A DNA stretch of 47,306 nucleotides from Alteromonadaceae bacterium Bs31 (lineage in GTDB: Bacteria; Pseudomonadota; Gammaproteobacteria; Pseudomonadales; Cellvibrionaceae), in NCBI GenBank assembly GCA_900177435.1, contig FXAI01000005.1:1-47306 (forward strand), in the 5' to 3' direction. Position 1 is the first letter of the stretch; every line of letters starts with the position of its first letter. This document shows, piece after piece, positions 23,801-31,617 of this stretch. The notes below the pieces were generated by a model, which searched no databases, was not told the DNA's origin, and saw nothing but the letters and a program-made list of their open reading frames with translations. The translations under genes and the position numbers were made by a program.

Positions 23801-24940
23801 CGAGCCTTGTCTCGTGTGCAGGCAGGCAAGCGTGCATTGCATGAGGTTTTGGCGGAAGTGCTAAAGCTTATAGCAGATGTCAATATCGAGAGTGAAGATT
23901 GGCCGCTAGAGAATCTGGACGATTATTATCGTATGAATATTCAGGTAGTCGATGAAAATGGCAAGATTATCGATCGCGATAGAAACCTGGAGAAATTGCG
24001 CAGCCGCTATCGCCAGCAAGTGAAGCGCAGTGTGCAAGCGGCGCATCACTCTATGGAAAAGCAAGCCATTACCCAGTGGGATTTTGGTGCCTTGCAGAAT
24101 TCGGTACAACTTCCCAAGCACGGCATTCAAGTAAAAGGTTTTCCCGCACTGCTTGATAAAAAAGAAAGTGTAAGCCTGTCGGTACTGGATAATCCTCTGG
24201 AGGCGCGCTATGAAACTGAAAAAGGTATTGTTCGCTTGGCCACGTTACAGTTGGCGCAAACGATTAAATATTTAAAAAGGGATTTGCTGAAAGGAAAAGA
24301 CTTGGGGCTAACCGTGGTAAATATGGGCAGCAGAGCACAGGTAATCGACGATATTATTCACGCCGCTATTGCTCAGGCTTGTTTCCCGGAGGGAACACAA
24401 AGCATTCGCGAGCAAGATACCTTCAAAGCGTGCGTAGAAAGTGGGCGTTCACAGGTAGTTGAGATTGCTCAGCAATATGAAGCAGCACTGGCAGAAATAT
24501 TAGTGCTTTGTGTGGAAATAAAAAAAGCCATGAAATCCAATAAAAATGCGCTTGCCCTGGCCTTTGCCTTTGGCGATATCAACAAGCAGCTGGAAGAACT
24601 GTTCAGCGAAGGCTTCTTGTGGCAATGCCCTTTTAATTGGCTAAAGCAATATCCTCGCTACTTGCAGGCTATTTTAAAGCGTATCGAAAAAGCCCCCCAA
24701 AACCCGCAGCGAGATAGAGTTTTAATCGCCGGCCTGCAAGGCCACTGGCAAAAGCATGAAGACTCACTAAAGCGTTTCGGGCCTACCCGCTACTGGGAGC
24801 TGGAAGCCTGGCAAGAGTATCGCTGGATGATAGAAGAGCTGCGGGTTTCCCTCTTCGCGCAAACCTTAAAGACGCTTTTCCCCGTATCCGATAAACGCTT
24901 GAATAAACAATGGCAACAGGTGCTGGATGCGCTCGCTTAG
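20897..24940 (+). CDS. hrpA: ATP-dependent RNA helicase HrpA (DEAH box)
   Basis: A 1347-aa DEAH-box RNA helicase. In E. coli, HrpA (1300 aa) acts on mRNA and on collided or stalled ribosomes. Motif I is GETGSGKTTQIP (from about residue 106), motif II DEAH at 203-206, motif III SAT, and motif VI reads QRKGRCGRV. They are followed by the HA2/OB-fold region and the long HrpA-specific C-terminal domain (DUF3418 type). A Lys/Glu-rich loop (KNEDKKNSQKGEKEKK) lies near residue 640. The GTG at 20897 is preferred because GGTGGTAG ends 6 bases upstream; TTG at 20891 is the alternative. It follows accA by 166 bases, with its own promoter likely. Confidence 0.97.
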   Translation: MAAQADQSTVSFSREQISQLTNTLGFLEAQKITALYRFIAKRQQQSLPCDKKISELTALVEKAESKLQARITALPSISFDDNLPISAKRDSIAELIEANQVLVLAGETGSGKTTQIPKICLQLKRGLRGMIGHTQPRRIAARTVASRIADELNVKLGTTVGYQVRFNDHSNENTLVKLMTDGILLAEIQQDPLLLKYDTLIIDEAHERSLNIDFLLGYLRGLLQKRPELKLIVTSATIDLEKFSKHFNNAPIIEVSGRTYPVETIYRPWDIEHDDVTEGIVGCVDEIVKSSRSRAGDILIFLSGEREIRETSHALKKAGFNHLDVLPLYARLSLAEQNRVFQSHAGRRVVLATNVAETSLTVPGIRYVIDPGRARISRYSVRTKVQRLPIEAISQASANQRKGRCGRVAEGICYRLYDEDDFNSRPEFTDPEIQRTNLAAVILQMLQLKIGDIRKFPFVDKPENRLISDGFKLLEELQAVDKKGVITKLGRQLHSLPVDPRLSRIIVEAKKYACVKEALIIVSGLSIQDPRERPADKRQAADEKHRRFWDEESDFIAYIKLWDYLEEQRQELTRSQFQKMCKKEFINYLRVREWRDLHHQLRLALKTLGLKENSEPSNYESIHRALLAGMLSNLGFKNEDKKNSQKGEKEKKRPSIEYLGSRNRKFQIFPGSSQFKKKPQWLMAAEFLETSQLFAHMVAKVNPDWALESGRHLLKHHYYEAHYDAHSGQVMAYDRITLFGLTLVEKKRVPYGKVNREEARSVFIREALVEGKYEKHKSVRKNLESAQVHWSKIAQESDKNETNAKHFYSYNRWLVSDIESLEAKARRKDILVDDQVIYDFYQETLPADITNLAGFEHWRKTAEQEKPNVLMLDRASLMLHQADGVTGVQFPDTLEVDGLTLALHYHFEPGHADDGVSIRVPVEFLHMLPQGRLEWMVPGLLRDKCIALVKGLPKQIRKQIVPVPQYVDRALSRVQAGKRALHEVLAEVLKLIADVNIESEDWPLENLDDYYRMNIQVVDENGKIIDRDRNLEKLRSRYRQQVKRSVQAAHHSMEKQAITQWDFGALQNSVQLPKHGIQVKGFPALLDKKESVSLSVLDNPLEARYETEKGIVRLATLQLAQTIKYLKRDLLKGKDLGLTVVNMGSRAQVIDDIIHAAIAQACFPEGTQSIREQDTFKACVESGRSQVVEIAQQYEAALAEILVLCVEIKKAMKSNKNALALAFAFGDINKQLEELFSEGFLWQCPFNWLKQYPRYLQAILKRIEKAPQNPQRDRVLIAGLQGHWQKHEDSLKRFGPTRYWELEAWQEYRWMIEELRVSLFAQTLKTLFPVSDKRLNKQWQQVLDALA

Positions 24941-25077
24941 TAAAAATGTACTCGCGTTAAGCCAGGCTGAAACGCAGTGAAACCTTACGAAGATATCACT
25001 TTGTTGTAGTATAGTTTGCACGCCGCCCATGTAGGGCAGTTTGTCTATCGAACCTATTCCCTAAAACAACACAATTA

Positions 25078-25995
25078 ATGCGCATGTTTGTAAAGCAAAA
25101 ATCTAAGCTGTTGCCGCTATTGCTGGTTCTAAGCCTGCAAGTGGGCTGTGCTTCCAATGCCGAAAAAGAGCCCGATTTAGATTCTGAGCTGAGTTCGGAT
25201 ACCGCAGCCGCCGAGCCCTTAGTGCATGAGAATACAGCCGAAGATGCATTTGGTGATACCAGCTTCGAGGAACAACAATCCTTTGATGCGGATTTCGATG
25301 AGGCGGGTTTTGATGATTCCAGTTTCGAGGAAGCTGCCAGCAGCACAGGTAGCACAGACAGCCTGGAATCCTTCAATCGCGCCATGTTCTCCTTCAATAT
25401 GACATTGGACCGCTGGTTCTTCCGTCCCCTTGCCGTGGGGTATACCAAAATAGCGCCGCAGCCCGTGGAAACCGGCGTAGACAACTTCTTTTCAAATCTG
25501 CGCGAGATCCCAAAGGTACTCAATGATGTGTTGCAATGGAAGTGGAAGCAGGCCGGTCACGACACTGGCCGTTTTCTATTAAACTCCACAGTGGGTGTGG
25601 TTGGCCTCTTTGATGTTGCCAAGCACGCAGGCCTCCCGGAATCAGACAGCGAAGATTTTGGTCAAACCCTTGCAGTATGGGGTGTACCACAAGGGCCCTA
25701 CATCGTCGTGCCTTTTCTCGGGCCTTATACTCTGGCGTCGGGTGTCGCAGCGCCTGTGGATTGGGTATCTCATCCTCTCTGGTATGTGGATTCTAAAACC
25801 GTGGCGTACTCTGCTGTTGCCCTCGAAATGGTTCACCTGCGCTCAGAGCTATTGGCCTCCGAAGAGCTCATGTCCGGCGACCTGTATATCTTTATTCGCG
25901 ATGCTTATTTGCAGCGCCGAGAATTCCTAATCAATGACGGTATTGTGGAAGACGATTTTGGCGATGTAGGGGAAGACGAGGAGTTTGATTTCTAG
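25078..25995 (+). CDS. mlaA: Outer-membrane lipid asymmetry lipoprotein MlaA (VacJ)
   Basis: A 305-aa lipoprotein of the Mla pathway, which removes mislocalised phospholipids from the outer leaflet of the outer membrane and passes them to MlaC. Residues 1-23 form a lipoprotein signal with a lipobox-like LQVGC. The conserved MlaA domain (about 95-285) starts SLESFNRAMFSFNMTLDRW and contains NFFSNLREIPKVLND, FLLNSTVG and WGVPQGPYIVVPFLGPY. E. coli MlaA is 251 aa. The extra length is an acidic, Asp/Glu/Ser/Phe-rich linker at about residues 28-95 with repeats of the type DDSSFEE, DTSFEE and DADFDE. It stands alone, without mlaBCDEF. The start lacks an obvious ribosome binding site; ATG at 25084 is an alternative. 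Confidence 0.95.
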   Translation: MRMFVKQKSKLLPLLLVLSLQVGCASNAEKEPDLDSELSSDTAAAEPLVHENTAEDAFGDTSFEEQQSFDADFDEAGFDDSSFEEAASSTGSTDSLESFNRAMFSFNMTLDRWFFRPLAVGYTKIAPQPVETGVDNFFSNLREIPKVLNDVLQWKWKQAGHDTGRFLLNSTVGVVGLFDVAKHAGLPESDSEDFGQTLAVWGVPQGPYIVVPFLGPYTLASGVAAPVDWVSHPLWYVDSKTVAYSAVALEMVHLRSELLASEELMSGDLYIFIRDAYLQRREFLINDGIVEDDFGDVGEDEEFDF

Positions 25996-26008
25996 CGAGG
26001 AGGTTTTT

Positions 26009-26224
26009 TTGGGGAAGAAAGCCCCGGTGCCTGAAACAGCGGCAATTTTCTGGAATGAACTGTTTGCATATTTCGAGGAGAAAAGACCCTTGCCCAGGCT
26101 TTTATCAATTAGCCCGAGTTTCTCGAATAATTTAATTCGCGCTTATAAAAGAATAACTTACGCGAACAAATTAAAAAAATTATTAACTGTTGCTAATGAC
26201 CTCTTCTATTTCCATACCCAGTAG
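26009..26224 (+). CDS. Possible small protein downstream of mlaA
   Basis: A TTG start at 26009 is preceded at good distance by GAGGAGG (25997-26003), a near-perfect Shine-Dalgarno that starts just after the mlaA stop. The frame encodes 71 residues, basic towards the C-terminus (RAYKRITYANKLKKLL). Its 3' end overlaps the convergent PilZ gene by 42 bases. No family is recognised. The strong ribosome binding site is the only positive evidence; composition alone does not prove coding. Confidence 0.3.
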   Translation: MGKKAPVPETAAIFWNELFAYFEEKRPLPRLLSISPSFSNNLIRAYKRITYANKLKKLLTVANDLFYFHTQ

Positions 26225-26506
26225 GCAAGGGTGTTCGGTTGTATCTGGCTGTGCTTCTACGCGGCTTACCACTGCCCGGGCCTGCAACATTGGGCTATGA
26301 CCGTGGCTGGATTTAATGGAAACCTCTGCAACGGTACCAACGGGCAGTGCTGTTGCCAGCTCTACCAATAAACCGCCACCACTTAAGTCCCTGCAAACGC
26401 CTTGATAAGTTTCGTCTCCACTGACAAGCTGAATAGAAATGGGTGTTTCAACTTTCATGCGGATAAAGTTTCGCTTTTCCTGGTAGTCTCTGTTAGCAAG
26501 ATTCAT
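26183..26506 (-). CDS. PilZ-domain protein (candidate c-di-GMP receptor)
   Basis: A 107-aa single-domain PilZ protein. Both c-di-GMP-binding signatures are present: the N-terminal RNFIR (RxxxR type) and D-L-S-G-G-G, which fits [D/N]xSxxG. The start is ATG at 26506 with AGGAT 7-8 bases upstream on the minus strand; a TTG one codon earlier is less likely. It is divergent from the response regulator at 26722 and shares a 215-base intergenic region with it. It is a plausible effector for diguanylate cyclases such as the one at 43594. Which process it controls cannot be told. Confidence 0.9.
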   Translation of the reverse strand: MNLANRDYQEKRNFIRMKVETPISIQLVSGDETYQGVCRDLSGGGLLVELATALPVGTVAEVSIKSSHGHSPMLQARAVVSRVEAQPDTTEHPCLLGMEIEEVISNS

Positions 26507-26721
26507 CAAGATATCCTATGTTTTAAGGGTTTTTATTGAAAGTGAAGGCCAGTCTCCAGGTGCTTGATGAGAGTGGCCATATGCTGAACATACTGCTCAA
26601 CTTGTGTGCAACGTTAACGCAATTTTTATAATTTTCATAGCTTGCGCGTTGCTAAATATAAGAGTAGTGTTAAAAGCTTACTCCTGTCGAAAAAAGTAAA
26701 GAATAAACGGTTAGTAATCGG

Positions 26722-27936
26722 ATGCCTGAATCGCCGCGACAGTTGCTAGTAATAGATGATGACGCGATTGTAAGACAAAGCATTGTCGCCTATCTGGAGG
26801 ACTCTGGCTTTATCGTGCATCAAGTCGGTCATGCTGAAGAAGGTATCAGCTGGCTCGAAAGCAACACTCCCCACCTTATTGTTACCGATCTTTGTATGCC
26901 CGATGTAGACGGGCTCTCTGTGTTAAAAAAAGTGCGTAAATCTCACCCCGACATACCCGTAATAGTGGTCTCCGGCATGGGAGTGGTGCGCGATGTTGTG
27001 GAAGCGCTGCGCCATGGAGCCAGCGACTACCTGGTAAAGCCTCTGGTGGATATGGAAGTGCTGGTTCACTCCATACGCAGAGCACTGGAGCGCAGAGACC
27101 TGAGGGACGAAAACCGCGTGTACCGGGAGAAACTGGAGCACGTGAACAGGGAGCTGCAAGAATACGTTCGCCGTCTGGAGCACGACCAGCAGGCTGGTCG
27201 CAGTGTGCAGCGCAAGCTTATGCCTCGCAACTCCAGCCAGTATGGCTCTATCAGTGTGAACTACAAGGTAATCCCTTCCCTGTACCTCAGTGGCGACTTT
27301 ATCGATTACGGCCTGCTGGGCAAACGGTATCTGGCGTTTTACCTTACCGATGTTTCCGGTCACGGCGCCGCGCCAGCCTTTGTCACTGTTTGGCTCAAGC
27401 AACTGGTGCGACGGGTTTTTCGTGAGCATCACATCTTTACCACCGAGGAATCTTTCCGTCGTGATGCCGGTACCCTGTTAAAGCTCATCAACCGCGAGAT
27501 ACTGCACTCTCAGGTGGGCTGTCACCTTACCTGCTTCGTGGGAATAATCGACATCGAAACCCTGGAGATGCGCTACGTGGTTGCCGGTCATCTGCCGCTG
27601 CCTGCGCTCATCGCCGGAGGGCGCTCCGAGTTTCTGGAGGGCAAGGGCAAGCCATTGGGTATATTCGAAGATGCCGAATGGGAAGTAAATGTGATCCAGC
27701 TACCAGAGAACTTTAGCCTGGTTATCTTCTCGGACGGCATTCTGGAAGTGCTGCCGCCACAGGACCTCATTGAAAAAGAAGCGTATTTGCTCAACACCTT
27801 GGCGTCCAAAACCGAGAGTCTGTCGCAGCGTTCATTGCAAGGTGAGGATATCGAAAGCGTGAGCCAAGCCTTAAAGCTCAATAAACTGGAAACAGTGCCG
27901 GATGATATTGCTATATTGATGATTAGGGCTTTTTAA
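26722..27936 (+). CDS. Response regulator with PP2C/SpoIIE-type phosphatase output
   Basis: A 404-aa HsbR/RsbU-like protein. Residues 1-120 form a receiver domain with the acidic pocket DDD (12-14), phospho-acceptor D56 in TDLCMPD, S84 and K106 (LVKPL). A coiled-coil linker (about 125-165) leads to a PPM/SpoIIE phosphatase domain with metal-binding motifs SGDFIDYG (D192), TDVSGHG (D210), FSDGILE and the terminal DDIAILMIRAF. Proteins of this type dephosphorylate an anti-anti-sigma (STAS) partner when the receiver is phosphorylated. The STAS gene is next (28085). Unlike Pseudomonas HsbR, there is no C-terminal HATPase kinase module, so the opposing kinase must be encoded elsewhere. It is divergent from the PilZ gene. 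Confidence 0.93.
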   Translation: MPESPRQLLVIDDDAIVRQSIVAYLEDSGFIVHQVGHAEEGISWLESNTPHLIVTDLCMPDVDGLSVLKKVRKSHPDIPVIVVSGMGVVRDVVEALRHGASDYLVKPLVDMEVLVHSIRRALERRDLRDENRVYREKLEHVNRELQEYVRRLEHDQQAGRSVQRKLMPRNSSQYGSISVNYKVIPSLYLSGDFIDYGLLGKRYLAFYLTDVSGHGAAPAFVTVWLKQLVRRVFREHHIFTTEESFRRDAGTLLKLINREILHSQVGCHLTCFVGIIDIETLEMRYVVAGHLPLPALIAGGRSEFLEGKGKPLGIFEDAEWEVNVIQLPENFSLVIFSDGILEVLPPQDLIEKEAYLLNTLASKTESLSQRSLQGEDIESVSQALKLNKLETVPDDIAILMIRAF

Positions 27937-27947
27937 GAATGGCCTCG

Positions 27948-27988
27948 GGCTATAGTCAGTATTTAGCTATAGCCAAAAACGGTATAAT
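27948..27988 (+). promoter_or_regulatory. Inverted repeat and -10 box upstream of the STAS gene
   Basis: GGCTATAG (27948-27955) and CTATAGCC (27967-27974) form a perfect 8-bp inverted repeat. A consensus TATAAT at 27983-27988 with a GC-rich start region (GCGCCCCC) follows 8 bases later. No good -35 is seen, so the palindrome may be an activator site overlapping the -35 position or, less likely, a weak terminator of the preceding gene (no T tract). Confidence 0.45.
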
Positions 27989-28084
27989 GCGCCCCCGGAT
28001 CCACAAGTACACTTCAAGGAAATGGTTAACTAAAGCCCGAAGCAGACATTTGACGCGTGTTCTAGAGGCATCAGAGAGAGAAGT

Positions 28085-28600
28085 ATGAGTTCTGGAGAAA
28101 TTAAGGTAGCGGAGCATCGCGGTGTATTCGTTATTAAAATGGAAGGAGACGTGCGGCTAACCCTGTGTTTGTCTTTTGACGACTTCATCGAGCGCATGTT
28201 CAGCAGCCCCGATTTCTGTTCGGTTGTCTTCGACTTGTCAGATGCAATGGCCATAGATAGCACCACCCTTGGGCTTATGGCCAAGATATCCATCAAAGGG
28301 CGTCAGTTACACTACAAAGACCCAACCGTAGTCTCCAGTAACCCAAGTATTACTCGGCTCTTGGCCTCTATGGGCTTTGAGGATATCTTTACCATTGTGG
28401 ACGACCACCCGGCAGAACCCGCCGTTACCGCAGGCCCGCTGGCGTCTCCGGTGGTGGCATTACCGGAAGAAGTTGAAGATGAAGACAAAGTGCAGGAGCG
28501 AGTATTGGAAGCACACCGCCTGTTAATGGAGATGAATGCAGAGAATCACGATACCTTTCGGGAATTGGTAAGCACGCTGGAGAATGCCACTCGCCATTAG
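28085..28600 (+). CDS. HsbA-like anti-anti-sigma factor (STAS domain)
   Basis: A 171-aa cytoplasmic STAS protein. The conserved phosphorylatable serine is S59 in AMAIDSTTLGL, matching the D-S-T/x-G-L site of HsbA and SpoIIAA. The STAS core covers residues 1-115. A Pro/Ala linker and an acidic helical tail (about 135-171) follow, similar in layout to Pseudomonas HsbA (PA3347), which binds FlgM or a diguanylate cyclase depending on phosphorylation. It lies directly downstream of the receiver-phosphatase gene, the expected partner. A ribosome binding site (GAGAGA) precedes the ATG. Confidence 0.88.
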   Translation: MSSGEIKVAEHRGVFVIKMEGDVRLTLCLSFDDFIERMFSSPDFCSVVFDLSDAMAIDSTTLGLMAKISIKGRQLHYKDPTVVSSNPSITRLLASMGFEDIFTIVDDHPAEPAVTAGPLASPVVALPEEVEDEDKVQERVLEAHRLLMEMNAENHDTFRELVSTLENATRH

Positions 28601-28718
28601 CTGGGCGATGAGCCTTGTTGTTTTTATTCGCGACACGGTTCGCACATACTCTAGTACCAAAGTGCGGGTTTTGCTGTTACGCTCTTCTTTGGGTCCTTTT
28701 CAATCTCGGAGTATGTTC

Positions 28719-29072
28719 ATGGCCTACTTGAGGCACCTTGTTAACGGAAATACCGTCACAGTCTACCAGTTGGGCGAAAGCACCCTGCTGGGTCGCAGCC
28801 CGGAATGCCCCATAAAAATAGAAGACCCAACCGTAAGTGGCAGACACGCCAGCATCGAGAAACTGAAAGACGGTTGGAAAATGGTGGACCAGAACAGTAC
28901 CAATGGCATCATGGCCAACGGTTTAAAAGTTTCTGAAGTAATATTGGAGCAGGGTGTAATAGTGTCTATAGGTACCCACGAATTTGAATACCTCGCCACA
29001 CTGCCAAACGACCTGGAAAGAACCTTAAAAATTAAAAAAAGCTGGATACCCGGTGTGTATTTTACCGAGTAG
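28719..29072 (+). CDS. FHA-domain protein 1
   Basis: A 117-aa protein that is almost entirely one FHA domain, the phosphothreonine-binding module. Conserved residues are LGRSPECPIKI, the SGRHA loop and NSTNGIMANG. The start is ATG at 28719 with GGAG 7 bases upstream; a longer frame from 28584 overlaps the STAS gene and lacks a ribosome binding site. It sits 49 bases before the Ser/Thr kinase gene, suggesting it binds the kinase or its phosphorylated targets. Confidence 0.9.
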   Translation: MAYLRHLVNGNTVTVYQLGESTLLGRSPECPIKIEDPTVSGRHASIEKLKDGWKMVDQNSTNGIMANGLKVSEVILEQGVIVSIGTHEFEYLATLPNDLERTLKIKKSWIPGVYFTE

Positions 29073-29121
29073 CAAGTGCCTCAAATAAAGACAATAAATA
29101 ATAGAGAGCAAGAACTCGCCA

Positions 29122-31584
29122 ATGTCGGCCAATAAACTGATTACCTTTCTAGCCAGCCTAAGCCTTAGAGCCTGGGTTCTAATTATCGGTTTAATGCTAG
29201 CCTTAATTCCCGCCAGTTTTATTTCTTGGACATCTAAACTCAACAGCCCCCTATTTGTAGCCAGCAGTTATTTAATAGAAGCACCAAAAGGTGGTGCCAA
29301 TATAGGCTTAATAAAAATCCCGGATGCTGAGCTGCGTGCCTGGCAGCAAGATATCCACAGTGCAGGTAAATTAGGGGCCTTACTCTCCAATATTCTTCAC
29401 AGCTCAGATGCCACAGTGGGCTTGCTATTGCCGGGCGCCTTCGATTTACAGCAAGGGGTGGCGGACACGCTGCTAAACGACATCGCGAAATCCAGCTCAA
29501 AGGGCAAGTCGGCAGAGCAGGCGAAGGAGTTGCTCAGGCGAAAACAATTATTGTTGGATACATTGCGCAGCAAGCGAGTAGTAGTGGGTAGCCATCTTGG
29601 TTTGCGTTCCAGTCAGGAGCCTGTAGCAATGCAAGCGGGCGCCTTGGAAAGGCTTGCCACTCCTCTTCGAAACTGGTTCTGGCCGCCAAGTGCAATTAAA
29701 GAATCGGCAGATGAAATGTATTTTCCTCAGCCCGGTCTTGCCCATTACCCGCTTTTTAATGCTGAAAAAAGCGAGAGGCAACTAATTGCCTTTTTGGGAG
29801 AAGAATTAAGCTACGGTGAATTTCTGGCTTACTATTTGTTCGCTGCCGCCAAGCTGGCGGGGGAGGCCAGTGATAATAACCCCTGGTCTTTTTACTGGCA
29901 GCGGGATAAAGGCCTGGCCTTGGGAGATAAAATAATTGCCACCTCTCCTCAAGGCCGCTTGCTCACCTACAACACCGTAACTGAAAGGCTTACACCCTTG
30001 TTTAACAGCATGTCCTTAGAAGAAGGCCTGGCCAGAGGCGCTTTCCCGGATTATGTGCTTATAGCAGGGGAGTCCGCTGCGGATCTGCAAGACCTGGCCA
30101 GTGCCAGTTACAGTATGCTGAACGGAAAGCTGGCCTATCAGCCCTGGTGGTTTGTGTGTGTTAGTACGGCCATATTTTTATCTGGCAGCCTGCTGTTGGT
30201 ATTTTTAAGCCCCAGAGTATCCTTAGTCACTGGCTTGTTGTCCGTTTCAATAATTCTTATGCTTATGCTCATCAGCCAAATGGTGCTGGCGGCGAACAAA
30301 GGCTGGTGGCTGCCAATGGCTGGGCACTGCATATGGATATTCCTCAGCTTTGTGCTCATGCGCATGTGGTGCAGTCATAGCGAGCGTAATGCAAGGCTGC
30401 AACTTCGTGCCGATGAAGCCGGTGTATACATGGCTGCCGAACTCATGGCACAGGGACAGTTGGAGGAAGTACCTGTAGTATTGGATTGCTGCTCTTCAAA
30501 CAAAATGGTGCTGCAAAAATATTATGACCTGGGTACCGCCTACGCCGGCAAAAAACAATACGCTAAAGCCATAGAAACCTTCACACAGTTACAGGCCAAA
30601 AGTAAAAGCTTTCGCGATACCGAACAAAAAATTCAAACCTTTCAAAATATGTTGGCGGCACCGCCAAAAACCCTGCACGACGTGGTAGACGTGGCCTCCA
30701 CCGTCGTGATTAACCCGCGTGATATGCAGCAAAAAGTACTGGGTCGTTACGAAATCCTACAGGAGCTTGGGCGCGGAGCGATGGGCATCGTATACCTGGG
30801 TTTCGATCCAAAAATTGCTCGTCAGGTGGCAATAAAAACACTTAAGTTCAATCAGTTTCAGCCCGATCAAATAGAAGAGCTAAAATTGCGTTTTTTCCGC
30901 GAGGCAGAAGCCGCCGGCCGTTTAAATCACCCCCATATTGTTTCAGTATATGATGTAGGCGAAGAAACGGATCTCGCATTTATCGCAATGGACTACGTTG
31001 AAGGCAGGCCGCTGTCTTCCTTTGTAAAGCAAAACAACTTACTGCCACCTTTTGAAGTGTATCGCCTAATCGCCGATGTGGCCGAAGCCCTGCAATACGC
31101 CCACGGCAACAACATTGTTCACCGCGATATTAAACCCGGCAACATCATGTACAACCCCTCACCCTACCAGGTGAAAGTCACCGACTTCGGCATAGCGCGG
31201 CTGGTGGACGACTCAAAAACCAGCACCGGTGAAATTCTTGGTAGCCCGCTCTACATGTCGCCCGAGCAATTAAAAGGGAAAAAGGTCAATCATTCCGCAG
31301 ACATCTTCAGCCTGGGAGTAACCTTTTACCAGTTGCTAACGGGCAAGCTGCCATTTGCCGGTGATAACCTTGCAAGCCTCACCTACGAAATTATTCACGG
31401 CAGGCACCGAGGCGTGCGTACCGTGCGCAAAGAACTGCCTGCCAGTGCTTCGCGTATCACCAACCAATGTTTACAAAAAGATGCAACAGACCGTTATGAT
31501 AGTGCTGCCGAACTGGCAATGGTATTGAAAAAAACCATCAAGCGAGATTTCGCCAGCGAAGCGCGTAAAGCGGGTTATTTATAG
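29122..31584 (+). CDS. Membrane Ser/Thr protein kinase with CHASE2-like sensor
   Basis: An 820-aa kinase. Its N-terminal sensor has one membrane helix (about 17-37), a periplasmic region of about 300 residues and three closely spaced helices (about 342-416), the architecture of CHASE2 sensors. A short TPR-like helical pair (YYDLGTAYAGKKQYAKAIETF) precedes a Hanks-type kinase domain (about 540-810). The kinase has P-loop GRGAMG, VAIK lysine (about 567), HRDIKPGN, DFG (about 689) and the SPE motif after the activation loop (TSTGEILGSPLYMSPE). All catalytic residues are present, so it is probably active on cytoplasmic targets. It is flanked by two FHA genes (28719 and 31618), the usual readers of its phosphothreonines, in one likely operon (gaps of 49 and 33 bases). 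Confidence 0.94.
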   Translation: MSANKLITFLASLSLRAWVLIIGLMLALIPASFISWTSKLNSPLFVASSYLIEAPKGGANIGLIKIPDAELRAWQQDIHSAGKLGALLSNILHSSDATVGLLLPGAFDLQQGVADTLLNDIAKSSSKGKSAEQAKELLRRKQLLLDTLRSKRVVVGSHLGLRSSQEPVAMQAGALERLATPLRNWFWPPSAIKESADEMYFPQPGLAHYPLFNAEKSERQLIAFLGEELSYGEFLAYYLFAAAKLAGEASDNNPWSFYWQRDKGLALGDKIIATSPQGRLLTYNTVTERLTPLFNSMSLEEGLARGAFPDYVLIAGESAADLQDLASASYSMLNGKLAYQPWWFVCVSTAIFLSGSLLLVFLSPRVSLVTGLLSVSIILMLMLISQMVLAANKGWWLPMAGHCIWIFLSFVLMRMWCSHSERNARLQLRADEAGVYMAAELMAQGQLEEVPVVLDCCSSNKMVLQKYYDLGTAYAGKKQYAKAIETFTQLQAKSKSFRDTEQKIQTFQNMLAAPPKTLHDVVDVASTVVINPRDMQQKVLGRYEILQELGRGAMGIVYLGFDPKIARQVAIKTLKFNQFQPDQIEELKLRFFREAEAAGRLNHPHIVSVYDVGEETDLAFIAMDYVEGRPLSSFVKQNNLLPPFEVYRLIADVAEALQYAHGNNIVHRDIKPGNIMYNPSPYQVKVTDFGIARLVDDSKTSTGEILGSPLYMSPEQLKGKKVNHSADIFSLGVTFYQLLTGKLPFAGDNLASLTYEIIHGRHRGVRTVRKELPASASRITNQCLQKDATDRYDSAAELAMVLKKTIKRDFASEARKAGYL

Positions 31585-31617
31585 CGGCTGTAAAAATTAA
31601 AACCCCGGAGGAAAACC

